Source: Setophaga petechia (taxonomy: Eukaryota; Chordata; Aves; Passeriformes; Parulidae). Taken from it: a stretch of DNA of 64,000 bases. The first letter of the stretch is position 1, and every line of letters starts with the position of its first letter. Positions 1 through 13,379 of this stretch are shown here, piece after piece. The stretch is taken from contig JANCRA010000019.1 of NCBI GenBank assembly GCA_024362935.1, positions 10,164,501-10,228,500 on the forward strand, given 5' to 3'. The notes beneath the pieces were generated by a model. The model did not search any database and was not told the origin of the DNA. It saw nothing but the letters and a program-made list of their open reading frames with translations. A program made the translations under genes and the position numbers.

Positions 1-1756
1 TATGATTTTCACTTGAGTCAAGAGGTCACATGCAAAGACCAGGTTACATTTTTCCATTAGAATAAATTATACAAAGTGGAAATGGAAGCTGAATTGATGT
101 GACCTGGAGTGCACAGTCAGTTAGGTGATGGTCAGACTCTTAGTAGCACTAAAGTCACTTTGGAGAAAATGTTTGTTAAAATCAATGTGTTAGACTCAGA
201 TAGCTCATGGATGAATAGAAATAATCTTACTTAATCTTGGGCATTTCTTTATACAAAATATTGAAGTTGAGCAGTCCAGTGGCCTAACATTAGCAAAGGA
301 GCAGGAGGAGAGGAGCTGTGTCTCTCCTGCTGTCATATGAAGTTTGTGATAATTACGCTCTTAATCTGGGCATCTCACTCCAACCTAAAACCAGAGGAAT
401 GTGAAACAAATGTACTTCCCAATCCTGTGATTTTACTTCCCTGATCTTTCAATGAAGCATACTTGACTGCAGAAAATTCAGAGTATGGTCAGCTTCTGAG
501 CATCTGAGAAAATGGAGATAAAGTAAAAGAATATTTAAAGGAAAAATTATTAGTTAGGCACAGACACATGGCATCATGAGAAGTAGAAATGAGGCATGAA
601 AAAGTTAGGTCTTCAGAGTTTTTTCTATGACTTGGTTAACTCACAAACAAGATGACCTTGATCCAGGACACATGAGAAATGACTGTATAGCTTAAAACTC
701 CTCTTCAAGAGAGTACCACAGTCTTTTACCCTGAGAGGTGATAGAGAAACCTTACCTGGATTATCTGTCAGCAAGAGATTTATGTGTTAAATTTTTGTAA
801 AAGTTAATGTGAAAGTCTGGCACTGTTTGCATTTGTAATATTCAGATTCTCTTATTAATGTAATTGAAGAAAGGCCTGTGCCCTGTTTTTTGATGCAGAC
901 TCACAGATAATAAAATACTTTTGATTTATATGTATTGAAAGGCTATGGATGGATTCTATCCCTCTTGTCCTAAGAATGCACTTCTTGGAACAGTAATCTG
1001 CATCACAAAATTACTGATACATTTAGGGATTGTCCTCATTCCTCTGTCTTGCCAGAAAGTCTCTATTCTTAAAGACTGACTTACTATGCAAATAAATTAA
1101 AATGCCTGCCTCATCAGAAAAAAAAACTTAGCTATTTCCTGCTCACAAGCTATTGATAGTTACAGCAAAACAAAATACTTCAATTTAATAAAGTTTTTGT
1201 AGTAATAGAAATAGTTTTGTTCAAAAATATTGTAAGCTTTTAAACTTATAATACAATCACCCTGAAACTTCTTTCTAGAAGTTGCTTAAGCAAGGAGATC
1301 ATGCACAAAGCAAATGTGATACTGGAGTCAGAATTTTTGGAGAGTAAAGAAAGCCATACATATAATATATATATAATACAAAATTTTAAAAAACTATAAT
1401 AAATAAATAAATAAAAATAAAGCTATAAATATAATATATATAATATAAACAACAACCAAAAAAAGCGCTAAAACCCCTTTTTCCCTTACTTGGAGCTTCT
1501 GGAGCTGATTTGGCCACCCATGAATAATGTACTGCATGACAGGCTTCCTGCCTTTTGAGGTCTCTTCTGTTCATCCAGTGTAGCTATTATGACTCTTGAT
1601 CTGCTCTGTGTGACATATAATTTTGCATAACATTAGGCAGCATGTTGGAAGTGGGGACACCTTAATAAATACAATTTCTGCTTCCAAATTATATATAGAT
1701 GACTTCCTGGAGCTGACTGGAATATACACTCTAAAAGTAATCTTCTGAAAGCACTC

Positions 1757-1830
1757 ACATATATATATGTGACATATATATAGATATATGACATTTATAT
1801 ATAATGACATATATATAATGACATTTAAAA
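1757..1830. repeat. AT-rich simple repeat with internal palindrome
   Basis: The stretch is built from repeated ACATATATATA-type and ATGACAT units. It begins with a perfect palindrome, CACATATATATATGTG. It is a low-complexity microsatellite-like region. A shorter AT-rich tract of similar type lies at about 1360-1445. Confidence 0.8.
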
Positions 1831-3287
1831 CAACTGATGAAAACTTGCTTGGGCCATTGCATCAGTAATTAAAGGTATGTACATCTGTCTTTGTCCTTCT
1901 GGAGAAGAATGAGGTTTCAACTTCCTTGGTAGATGTGGCTATTTATTCAAACACACCTCTTACTCTGTGTTACCAGTTAGTCCAAGCCTAACTGGAAAAC
2001 CAACAAGAAAATGCAGGCCTTTTCTCTTTGTGCTAGGAAAATGCAAGGTGTTCTACTAGCCCAGATCTGCCACAGATACTTTAAGGGAACAGCAGACACT
2101 CTGGGATTTCTCTGAAACAATGTCACTGCTGCTGAGTGTGACCTCAGCCTCATGGCCCTCATTGTGTTGTGGCTGTGACACCGTGGGACTTGCACTGTCG
2201 TATCTAATCACTTGGTATCACACTCTGTGGAAGGAGAATAGTAATAGCTGTGTTGGACTTGCTCACAGAAACTGGATATTAGTCGAATTTGGTTTATTTC
2301 ATTTAGCAGAGCTGCTGACTACCAAGCAAGGAAACCATGCTGGTAGTTCCCAGATCACCTTCTGGATTCAATTTCCATTGACTCCAGATGGTCATGTTGC
2401 TGCAAAGACAAAGGACCAAGGTTGTACCTCAATCCAAAAGCAAACTTGTGCTGTCAGCAAATTCTTTCATTTTTCCCCTTTTCCCCCAAGTCTAGTCTGG
2501 AGAGGAGGGCCAAGCTGTGCTTGGCAAAGATGAGGGCACAGCAGCAGGTCAGGCTCTGCATCACCCAGAGCAGGACAGGGCTTCAGGCACCAACCCTCGC
2601 CCACCATGGCTGTGGCATTGCCACTTTCTCCTCAGAATGGTTTTCAGTCAGGCTGGCTCTGAGTCCTGGAAAGGCTGGCACAGGCCAGGGACAAGGATTT
2701 TGAAAAACACATCAGAGAAGAAGACATAAGAAAGGGAATATTCCATATTCAGAGAGCAGAGACAATCGAGAAAAAAATATGTCAGTCACAGAGAGATTAA
2801 TTCCATGGGTTGTGAGAGGAGAAAACACAAGAGAATGGAAAAGGGTATGCAGGAAACCAACAGAGAGAGTGAGATTCCTCTACTGTATTTAGGCTTCTGA
2901 TACCTATTTCTGGGCATGTTATGGATGTGTGCAGGCTGACAGTGAAGCTGCCCACTTATATAAAAAATATTTGTACTTTTTAAAGTGTGAGGATTATATG
3001 CAGCAGATTGTGCCATTTTCTCCACAGAAAACTTCAGTGGGTGTTCTTTAGAAACAAATGAAGGGATTTAAGATATTAGGTGCCATACACGAGCACATAT
3101 GGGGACATGGACATGGGGTTTTATTTTTCATTTTCAGCTACATAAACTAATTAGGCATAGAAGAGTTCAGGAACTAAAAATAACTTGTCATTTACAAGAC
3201 TGGGTTTTACCTATGTCTCTTTTTCCCTCAGGGGAAAAGTAAGAGATGTTAAAAAAATATCCAAACAAAAAGAAAATAAAAACCACC

Positions 3288-3322
3288 AAAACAAACAAAC
3301 AAACAAACAAACACACAAACAC
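3288..3322 (+). repeat. (AAAC)n microsatellite
   Basis: Consecutive AAAC units are interrupted near the end by ACAC. This is an ordinary tetranucleotide repeat in intergenic DNA. Confidence 0.85.
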
Positions 3323-6300
3323 AATGCTGAAACCTCAAACAAACAAAAACCACTATAAGCCACAAAATCACCCATGGAATAGGTTAAAAGATTCAAGTAG
3401 AAACATACTAGTCTCCATTGTAGTTAAGAGTGCTTTCAAACACTTAAAGAAGATTGAAAACACTATAAGAAAATCTGAGCAGTCCTCAGGCTCCCCAGCT
3501 ATGCATCCACTTCAGTGCTTAGTCAAAAAGTGAGCACTAGTACTCTGTGTTCCTGCTGCAGTTTCACTTCATGATATCCCATTGCCCTCCCCAAAACTCA
3601 GTGCTATGTAGGTTTGCTGTTATTATTTTTGCAACATCAAACAAAACCAAGAAGAATTAATTAAATGATTTTACAAAGCAGACAAAAAGACTTTGCCAAA
3701 AACCACACTGCAATAAAGAGGTGTAGGGGAAAAATACAGTGTAAAGTGTAAAATACAGTGAAACTGAATTTAAATTTTGGAGATCCTTTGTGTAGGGCAA
3801 CTTCATGGTCATTTCCCCTTGCCCAGACATTGCACCTGCTTGGCACAACTTGGGTTCATTATAAATATTAGAGTATTACCTTTGATCCAGCTGCAAACAA
3901 ACCCTTGATTTGTTCAGTATGAATATACAGACTATTGGTACAGTAAAATTAAGTCTGATGCTACAATGCACCTGTACCTTGGACACAGCATGATTAATGC
4001 ATGTGCTTGGGCAACCCTGGACAGCTACATGCAATTGTCTTTGAAACCAGCCCTAGTGACAGTAACAAAAATCAAGACCTGGACCCAGCAAGACATTTGG
4101 ATAATCTCCACAGCTATTCTTTAGACCTGCCAGCTTCTGTAACTCTCTCCTGCCTCTTCAGATGAGTCTAGCTCACTCTGCCCTGCATGTCTGCATCAGG
4201 TCCTAGCTACTCCTGTAAGGTAAGAGGGAAGCCCTGGTGCAGCTGTAGGTAAAGACAAGCCCAAGTCATACAGGGTTTGATGTGAAAATTGATTTCCTAC
4301 TTCACAAATGAGAAGTTACATGCTCCAGTCTCACCTTTTTCTTCAGTGAAATAAAATCTTTGCTGTGTGGCACCAATGACCTCCCTTCCATGTGCTCAGG
4401 GGGCTGACTGATGGAGGGGGGAAGCTGAGCAGTGCACAGGTAGAGGGCCAATGCCTCACAGAAAGACATTTCTATGATGTGATGGGGCCTGGTATGGTGG
4501 AATTACATCTCACTCGTCAGAGTGGTGCCTTCTCACCACCACTTTTTCCCTCAGGGCCCACAGCATTGCTGCTACACAGCAGGCTCACTGCTGCAGAGTT
4601 CAGGATTTCTCCTGGAATTTTACTGGTGCAAGGAGATTCTACCACTGAAAGCCAAATGATAGATAACTATTCCATCCTCATCCTTGTCCACAAGGCTGGG
4701 ATTTCCATCTTTCAGACACTGGTAGGCAGGCAGATGATTGACAGCCAGAGATACATGCTCAAATCAAGAACAAGGGTCAGCTGGAAAGTCCAGTGCCTTT
4801 AATAGCACCATGTTCACCAGCTGCAGCTGCCATGTCTTGCTTCAGCTTCCATGCAGGAGCTAAGAGCCAGTTTCTCTCATGTGCTGATATATTCCTTCTC
4901 ATTTCCATGTGTTTGCTGTATTACAGCAGCTGTCCCAGCAAAGCTCAGCATGCTCATTACTCTAGAAATGTACAGCAGCTTTCAGCAGGCAGAAGGCAAG
5001 CGGAGTCAGGAGAGGGTGGCAGCTCACTGCCAGCTGTGTGGCAGGTCTGGATGAAGCTGAACCAGGCTGGGCTTCCTCCCACACCTGCCTGCAGGCTTGC
5101 TTGTGCCCAGGAAGGGTTGTGGGCTTTCTTTGTCCTTGCAAGAGGAGAAGGAGCAGTGCTAAGGCATGGCTCAGTTTCCTGTAGTTGTGATAGGGGGTGT
5201 GTAGCTGGGAGCCAGCTGGGATGCTCACCCAAGTAAGTCCCTCCCTGGGCTGTTGTCTGACACCAACACCAGCAGACAGAGCATCCTCCTGCATCTGAAA
5301 CTCCTCACAGGCTGTCATGCTCTCCTGCCCATCCTGGCACTGTTAGACTACGATGTTCAACACACCATGACCCAGGTTCCAGCTGCTCTGCAGTCCTGTG
5401 GCTGAGCCAGGGCCCCATCTCCAGGTGGAAGCTTCCACATTGAGCTGAGGAAATAACCAGGTTAAGTAGCCCAAAGATGGTGGGAATGACCCAGCCTGGC
5501 TTTTGTCTCTCGGCCAGTGCCATTCCTCACACCAGAGCAGTCTGCAGCTTGGCTGTAATGATCAAAATAGAGGTGTTGGGGACAAAAGAGGAAAGATTGG
5601 GCCATTATCAGAAATGTCTAGAAAGCAACAGCTTTTTCTACTGGGAATTTTCATTCTCAAATTTCCATAGTTAATGGCATCAAATGAAAATGCTTTACAG
5701 ATGCACAATATACCAAGGCTTGGTGAATCTGAGAACAGCAGATGGCTTATACACATCTGAGGAGCTTTTTAATAATAAACAAATAAATAAAGATTGGAGA
5801 GGAGTGTCAGTCATGCATCTTGTTAGATGCTTAATCAGGCAGCTGAGACATCCCAAATTTTAATTGCCTTTATTTTTTAGAGCCACAGTCTAATTTCAAA
5901 TTGCACAAATGAAGCTCCTTAATTTTTCTTGTCTGGTTTGAAGTCTTGTTATCTAGATGATAATTTATCAGGAAGTTCTGCAGGACACAGAGAACAAGAT
6001 AAATACCAAAAATTCTGCAACACATGAAAGTATGAGATCATGTTTCATTTTAATTACTTCTCATACAATTAATCATCCATCTGTCTGCATTATATTCTTC
6101 AACATTATGGCCCTGAGTTAAAAAAAAACTTTCACTGAAGTCAAGGCAAGCTTAACAGGAGATAAACTGTACTAAAGAAATAAAAATGATGTGTGGTAGT
6201 GATTTAGGGGCTGTAGCAAAGTTCATAAGAAAAACGTCAGTCTAGACCTTCATTTACCATATGGGGTCAATCTGTCTTGTAACTGAAAACTGAGTAGGAC

Positions 6301-8762
6301 AATCAAGCTCTGTTCTGAAGACAGTTTTGTTGGTTTTTTTAAAAACAGGACTTTTTTTCTTCCCACAGTAAACCCTAGCCCTAATGGCACTGTATAAACA
6401 TGCTCCCACTCCTCCACTGATCCCAGCAGACATCTGCTTCATGTCATCCAGAAACCTGTTGGTTTCTGGAAATAGGTTGGGAATTCAAAATATACACAGG
6501 TTTTGTTAGCAATGACACTGCATGGATGAGCATTTTGTTTCAGATAGTGCCCAGGAGGTTTATCATGGTCACTGCCATTCTCCGTGGATGTAAAAAAAAT
6601 TTCTACATAGAAGTAGTTTCATTGTGTTGCATAGGTATTAATTTTCTCTTATAAAGAATGAATTTAAAAAGACCACTATTTGACACCTAATAACCTTTCT
6701 GAATGTCTCTTTAGGTCCTTTTGAACAGCAAAAATACATGGCATGGTTTGGGCACGTGTCTGCGCTCACTGTTGTGGCAATGCAGGATATGAGCCTCAGG
6801 CTTTCTCTTCTCTTGGGAAATCAAAACTCTCTTAATTTGTCTAAACATGAGTGAGACATGACAGAAATGTTGTGTTTTGTGAAACCCTGACTTGTCAAAC
6901 ATCACCTGGCACGTGACTTGTAGTCCTGTCCCATGCAGTTCTGTGGCCTGACTGCCAGAGCCAGCCAAGCCTCAGAGGGAGACTGAGTTTAGCACCAAAG
7001 TCCTAGAGTGACCATCACTATCCATGCTGAGCATTTGCAGGAATGGCTGCCAAAAGGATAGGATATTATACAGTACCCTGGACCCTACAGTCAAAATGGG
7101 CAAGTGAGAAATTTGGGAAAACAAAAGATGCCCAGCAAGCCCTGCTGTTCAAACAGATGTTATTGTCGGGACTGGCATTCTCCACGCTGATGTTATGCAA
7201 TTCAGCTTCTCTTAAAATAAAATTAATGCATAAAGATACATGCTTTATCTCTATGATAACTTTCCCCTATTTACATCTTTTAAGCATAGCTTAAAAGCTA
7301 CAGTATATTGCCATCTCAAGTTTCACTTTTTTGTTAAAAGAGTTGGTGATTAATCAAGAGGAATTATTTTCATGCACCTGACTCCCTTGGTGTGGAAAAC
7401 AAAGAGAAAACAGCTGACAGATTCTCAACAGATTTCTTAGGGAAACTTTGTAAACTCAACTAAGGGAAGACAAGGGTCTTGACAGTTAAGAATAAAAGGA
7501 AATGAAAGACGTTTATGTTGAATCGTCATCTTGGGCTGCATGGCCTGAGCTTCAGCTTCAGCTGACACAAACTGGCCAGGCAGCTACAGGGCTTGCTCAA
7601 ACATCTAGTGTGTTCATGGAGCCAGTTCCCCCATCTGCAGGCATCTGAAGAAAAACAGTCAGTTAGGGAAGATTATGGTAGCTGTTGCTGGCAAAAGTAG
7701 TAACTGCTGCCTCGACATTCTGGTACAGTAATTAAACTCCCCAAGGAGCCATAAGCTAGCACAGTCTGCAAGAACCTGAGTGGGAAAACATCAGGGATGG
7801 GAACAAACTCATCCTGAGTTTGATGAGAAACCCTAGTAAAGTTTAAGAACCTAGGAATGAACAGTGAAGTAGCTTCTGTTCCTAGAAAGAGGAAAATTAT
7901 GTTGTGTTCAGCTTAGTGGTATAAAGAACATAGAGAACTGTTTTGGTTTTAAGTTCAGAAACAAAATAATTACTAGTACTTTTTGTGGAAGTGGTAGACT
8001 GAGATGCTTGTTGTAAATATTAGTGAGAAACAATCAGTACAAATACCTCAAATTAAAGCAAAGCAGATAATAGGCCACTCAGGTTACTCTCTTTTCCTCA
8101 GGAAGCCCAAGACATGTTTAGATCTACTATTAGATCCTGCAAATATCCTCCCTCAGTGGTACAACAGTTTAAATGCTAGCAATGAATTTAGAAGTCTACA
8201 AGAATGGAAAGAATTAACTTCATCCAGGATGAGAATGGGTTTGGCCAAAAACTTTGGAGTACTTCCATTCTGACATGGCTCCTTTGGAAAAATCTCAGAA
8301 ATTGTCTGTAGCCTCTTCACTTTACTTTGTGTCTCCTCTATAATGCTACCAACATTATTATTAATTAAATCTAATGTTATAATAAAAATTGGTAATTAAT
8401 ACAATAATAATGGAGTAATTAATCAGACTAGTATGTTCCATTGTCTTTTGTAAAAGCAGGTCCTTAGGCATTATTAGTACAAGAGCTACTGAGTAAATCC
8501 TGGTTAACTACAGTGATATGAAGTTCAAACTTCCATTTCCTCAGTTGAATTAAGGTCATGATAACCAGTTTAAATCAGTGCCTCAAGAAGTCACACAGAG
8601 AAACTAATTTCCTAATGTGTTTCCAGTTAGAAAATTGGTATTTTAGTCTTTCTGATCTTGCTGATCTATTCTTCAGGAAAATTGCAAGAGACTACACACA
8701 TAAAACAGCACCTCTTAAACCTGCACACACACAGTGAAAGAGATCATCAAAGGCAGCTTGGG

Positions 8763-8995
8763 AGCTACACAGTCACAAGTTGCTGTGATTTAACCCCAAA
8801 GCCCCACACAGCTACTCACTCCTTCCACAGAGGGGTGAGGGGTAGAATCAGAGGAGTAAAACTGAGAAAATTCATAAGTTGAGATAAAGCATCCATGAAT
8901 TATCCACCCTGTGTTCAGCTCAAATCCAAAACAATGTCCCATCCAAACTATGTGGAGAGAATTAACTCTACCCCAAAAAGTAGCTGAGTTGTTTT
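8763..8995. mobile_element. Degenerate avian LTR-like repeat fragment
   Basis: The left part reads TTTAACCCC...CCCCACACAGCTACTCACTC...GAATCAGAGGAGTAAAACTGAGAAAA...TTGAGATAAAG. The right part reads CCTGTGTTCAGCTCAAATCCAAAAC...AATTAACTCTACCCC. From memory, both halves belong to one high-copy element of bird genomes that I believe is an endogenous retrovirus LTR. The two halves are joined with the middle missing, so this copy seems internally deleted. The right half is shared with a second copy at about 24.1 kb. Family name and orientation are not asserted. Confidence 0.6.
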
Positions 8996-11900
8996 GATGC
9001 TCAGAAGCAGTAACTGCTAGAATTTACCCCTTTTAACCTCTTGGGTTTTCTGCTTTTTTGCTTTTCATTTACAGAAAGCCTAGTTGCAAAGGATGTTTGT
9101 TCACTACATCTCTGAAAAATCAGATAATCACAGGGTTTTTGCTTAAGTCTGGAGTGAATGCTCTGTTCAAGTGCTCCTCCAAATAGTGACAGTTATTTTT
9201 AAATGGTCTAGGATTTTTTTTGGATGAAATTGTCTTGGAAATTTTTTTGGTTATATAAGAACTAAAAGAGGAAGCTGGCTCTTAAAACATACTGCTTACT
9301 TTATGAAATAGATCTAAACAATGAGGAAATAATAAGGAAGCAATGAAAGCTGGAACAGTATCCTTATCAACAGGTGGCTCAGGGCTGGATAAACTTCACT
9401 ATTTGCCCTATAAATAAGCAGTGGATTAGAGAAGAGGCCTGTCCTGGAGAAAGACACAAGGCTAACAAGGAAAGGTAATCAATCACTTCACAGTATCTCT
9501 CAATCTGTCTTCCACATAAGTACTCAAACCATAATAATTTGAAAAGGCACTTAGAAACCTTAGTGGACTTGGACCCTAGCCAATTCCCATAGCTTTTCTG
9601 GTACCACCATCACCAGATACATGAATGGGAACTTCACAGTAGGAAAAAAAAAAAAACAAAAAAACCCACACAACCCCAGATAAAATATTATTTACTGTGA
9701 TAAAAGTGTAACATTGTGTACATATTCCCACCTCAAACCCAAACATTCTTGATTGAGCCCTGGCATGCAGACTTCAGCCACCTGATTACACACACAGCTA
9801 TTCCTCCTTCAGGGCTCCTGGCTCATAAGGGCAATGCAGAATTAACACATAAATGGGAAATCATTCCTTATTGTTCTTCCTTGTTGTTCAAACCGTCCCC
9901 GTACTTTCCTCACTGTTCCAAGGCAAGAACCATCAGGCTGTTCCTGATGGTTTCTTACTGTTCCTAAGAGGCCATTAATCATTAATTTCTATAGAAATCT
10001 CCCCAGTACAGACCAGCTTTCAATATTGTTTGGTTGAGCAGTATCCACAGCAATGAATATGGTGGCACTGATGCTAAAGGGGAAAACGTTAAAAGTTAAC
10101 CTAAAAATATGGTATTCAACATAGAAGTGCTTGGACAGTAATCTCTGCTTTGGATTCATTACCTTGCCAGGGAATTTTGCACAGCTTGTCAGCCCAAAAG
10201 TGGTGGGGGTTTGGGCAAGTTGTTTTGTGATTTATTTTTTTCTCACAATGGATCTTGTGGGTCAAGCTCTTCCTCTTATTCTTCAACTCCATACTTACAG
10301 CACTTACTCAGGATGTTTCTTCCATCTAATTTCTTCCTTACCTGAAGGAATTCAAACTGGTCTTTTCTGCCCCCCAGGCAAAGGTATTCTATGAGATCAA
10401 GTTCTCATTTCTTCCCATCTAAACTGTCTGTCCTGTTCTGCATGAGCTAGTTTCATATTTATAGCAAATGGAACCAAGACAGATTCTATAGATAAGGGGA
10501 GGAAAAACCACCTGGAAAGACAGATGTAATTCCAGCCACCTCCAGCTAATTCTTGAATGGTTTAAATATTCACTGGAAACAAGATTTAATCCCAGCTGAA
10601 TTAATTCAATGTTCACAAACTCTCTCCTGGAATCCTGACAATATGCCCAGTTCTGCTAGTAAGATTCCAGTGCTATTGTCTCCTCCCTTCTTCTTCCCCC
10701 ACATCCCAAACACCCCACTACATACCATAGTACAGTAAATATCTGACTCAACTTTAGAGAGACACAACCACACCCAATTACAAAATAACAGAAAATACTG
10801 GTTCTTGGAGGCCATCTAGTGGGAAGAGCAGAATACTCCAAAGAGGAAACTATTTCAAACTTTTCTTTCTTAGAGATGATTTAATATGGTCTGCAAGACA
10901 CATATTAGGGTTACCTTGCTGATCAGTGGATGTTCCTCCCACACAACAACAAGCAAGTTGGTTAAGCTCATACACCAGGTTCAATAAGCTGTGAATATTT
11001 TCACAGGCTCCTCTTCTCTCTCTAGCATTTCTAAAAAAGGTGTTTGGAGTTCTGTCTGTGCAATGAAAAAGCAAATTGTACAACATAGAGCAGAGTGGGG
11101 GGGCTTCCTTAAAACAAAGTTTTAAATGGTGTTAGGTGACTGCTAGACAATTCTGGGTTTCTGCAGTTTCTGGCTGCAGAACATGATGGAAGATATCGAG
11201 TATTATAAGGAATAGACAGAAATTTCTTTGCTTACAGCTTTCAGAGCCCTGAGAGTGCTGCAGCTCCTTCCCACTTTTGTGGGGGTTTGGCTGCCTGTGT
11301 TGAGCATGGTCTGACACTGCCCCTGGGTGAGCCTGCTCTGTGAGAATGATCTGTGGGCAGCCTTCTTGAAAGCTCCTGCCCCTGTCTCAGCAGTCACATT
11401 AAAGTGCATTCAAGCCCAAGCCCTGGGCTCCAGCATTTGAGAACTGTGCCAAACCATGGATCTCACTCATCCTGACCCTGACTTGCTGGCATGACCACAG
11501 AAGGCAGATACAGGTTGTAACCTCCTGATTCATGACTATCACAGGTGGAAACAAGAAAACAATCATTGTTGTCAGTGCTTCATCGGTGGTATCTAAAATA
11601 TGACAAAAATAAAAGTCTGCTTGAAAGAAAGTTTATTCCATGTATCATGGAAAAATCATGCATATCATCAAGTAAGGCTTTACAAGAGAAAGCGTATAAA
11701 GGAAAGACACATTATATAAATTCATCATATATAAACTTCTCTCATCATATTACACATAATACTCTTTATAGTTACACATTTAGGAACTAATTACTACCAT
11801 TGCAGACATTTCCCTTGCAAGAAAAGATAACCATTTACTAAGTTGGCTGATATGACAAATGTAAAAATATCTCATGTTTAAGCTTGTAATTACCTAGAAG

Positions 11901-12486
11901 TATTTTTCTGCTAGTTACAGTTAATGTTTCCTCATAGTTTTTTCTAACTGATGCATTTCACATTCTGTTATGCAGTTGTTTCATGATAAAGAACAAGTTA
12001 GAGAGAGTTTTACTTGAAAAACCTGAGAAACTTACCAGACTTATTCAGATATGGTACCTGAGAGTATGAAGTTCTACAAAACAGAGCTGAAGTTTATAAA
12101 CCTGAATTCTTCAAAAACTCCAAATCCTTGTCCATATTAACAAGAGTTTGGAAGCTATGCTGGAGAGGAGAATTACATTTGATTGTCTTAGTTCCTTTTT
12201 GGACAACACACAAAACCACTGAACAAAACTTTCACCAGGTCTGGAGCAAAGCAGAAAGAAAACAGTGTTGGTGCATTGCATGCAACTGCCATTATCACAT
12301 TGTGTCACCTTTAACAGGTTTCTCATATACATTCATCTGCTGTTTAAATTCTAGCTGCACAGAACTATTAAACAAGACAGAGAGAAACTACCTTGTTTAC
12401 TAATACAGTGGCAAACTTCAAGTGAAAATTCTACCCAGCTATGGGAAAAGTCAGACACCTTAAAGAAAAAAATAAGTTTGCATTCT

Positions 12487-12492
12487 TTTAAT
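12487..12492 (-). terminator. GGH: Candidate poly(A) signal (ATTAAA) for GGH
   Basis: The plus strand reads TTTAAT, which is ATTAAA on the minus strand, about 770 nt past the GGH stop codon. I saw no AATAAA on the minus strand between the stop and this point. Such a common hexamer is weak evidence, and a variant signal nearer the stop is equally possible. Confidence 0.2.
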
Positions 12493-13257
12493 TACAAAGT
12501 GTCTGCATCTCATATCTGGATTCTCCAGTTACTCCAAGACAAATTCTTGGAGGATGTATAAAACTGAACTGAAAAGAACCAAGAGTGGAGTCAGCACTGA
12601 ACGACGCCCTCCAAACTTACTTATTTTATGTGGTATTTGTGATACAAAGGCCTCACAAAGTATAAGGACTCCAAATAATGCTCAATGTACAAGAGAAAGT
12701 TTCACAAATGCAACATAATGCACTTAGGCAAAAAAAAACCTGTTTGCCATCATGACTTACTATTTTGGTCAGTTTTTGAAATGACAAAGGAGTCCCTGTC
12801 AAGAACTTGGCTGCATACACTTATCTATGACAAATCCAAGAGTCTCATTAGCCAAATCGTTTGAAAAGGACAGGATTTTGCTACACAATGTACCTAAGAG
12901 TCTAGTGCTATCACAGTCCAAAACATTTTGCAAAGATAAGTCTCGTATTTCAAAACACATGAAAGCTTTTCCTTATCCCAAAGGTGATTACTTCAAAGTT
13001 TATAAGCACAGTCAGGTCCTCTTTCCTGGAAGAAAAATACATTTTTCTGTAGCTTGCCTTAAAGTGTGATCCCAGATGATTATTATATTATTGAATGTAA
13101 ATTTACCTATTAATGCTTCAATAGTGCAGAAGACACACAGAATAAATCATTGTAGAGGAAAACGGTTCTAGCTTTCTGTCACTATATCAGCTTAATTACA
13201 CAATGCTGGCAAATAATTCCATTTATAAATAACAACACTGCACCTTTGACAAGATAC

Positions 13258-13379
13258 TCAATCAAAAAAATAGGTTTGCTGAAATGCAGAAAATGTTCCT
13301 GTATAAACTGGATTATAATTATAGATCAATTCTTTTGCTTCCTCTTCTTCACTGGAGAAATGGTGCATGCTCTTCCTGG
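13258..13379 (-). CDS. GGH: GGH exon 9 (last coding exon, stop codon)
   Basis: The exon follows a TTTTACAG acceptor and starts in phase with the G left by exon 8, completing an Ala codon. It encodes ARKSMHHF, an acidic EEEE run, then [18 protein letters not shown] and TGA. Human GGH ends in a very similar YTGNISSFQQCYIFD. The asparagine of the human NIS sequon is replaced by Thr here, so that glycosylation site is missing. Confidence 0.95.

Larger units (their letters stand above)
1..12480. other. Intergenic region downstream of GGH, no recognised gene
   Basis: This AT-rich stretch contains many short open frames of 60-147 codons on both strands. None matches a protein family I recognise, none shows a convincing exon with flanking splice sites, and none has the composition of a coding exon. 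Simple repeats and one LTR-like fragment are listed separately. In human the next gene on this side is NKAIN3. I looked for its conserved membrane segments by eye and did not see them, so if it is conserved here its exons probably lie outside the window or were missed. The GC-richer patch at about 4.8-5.5 kb is not a CpG island and is not assigned. Confidence 0.6.

Noticed and set aside
2120..2533. 137-codon plus-strand open frame
   Set aside because: No known family, no flanking splice signals in a sensible frame, and low-complexity Cys/Ser/Trp-rich content. Likely chance.
4392..5318. Overlapping frames of 118-147 codons in a GC-richer patch
   Set aside because: Frames occur on both strands with similar length and no recognisable protein. 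There is no CpG island and no adjacent exon. Considered as a repeat remnant but no family recognised.
1..12480. Expected NKAIN3 exons next to GGH
   Set aside because: Searched by eye for conserved NKAIN membrane-segment motifs on both strands and saw none. Absence is not proven without a protein-to-genome alignment.
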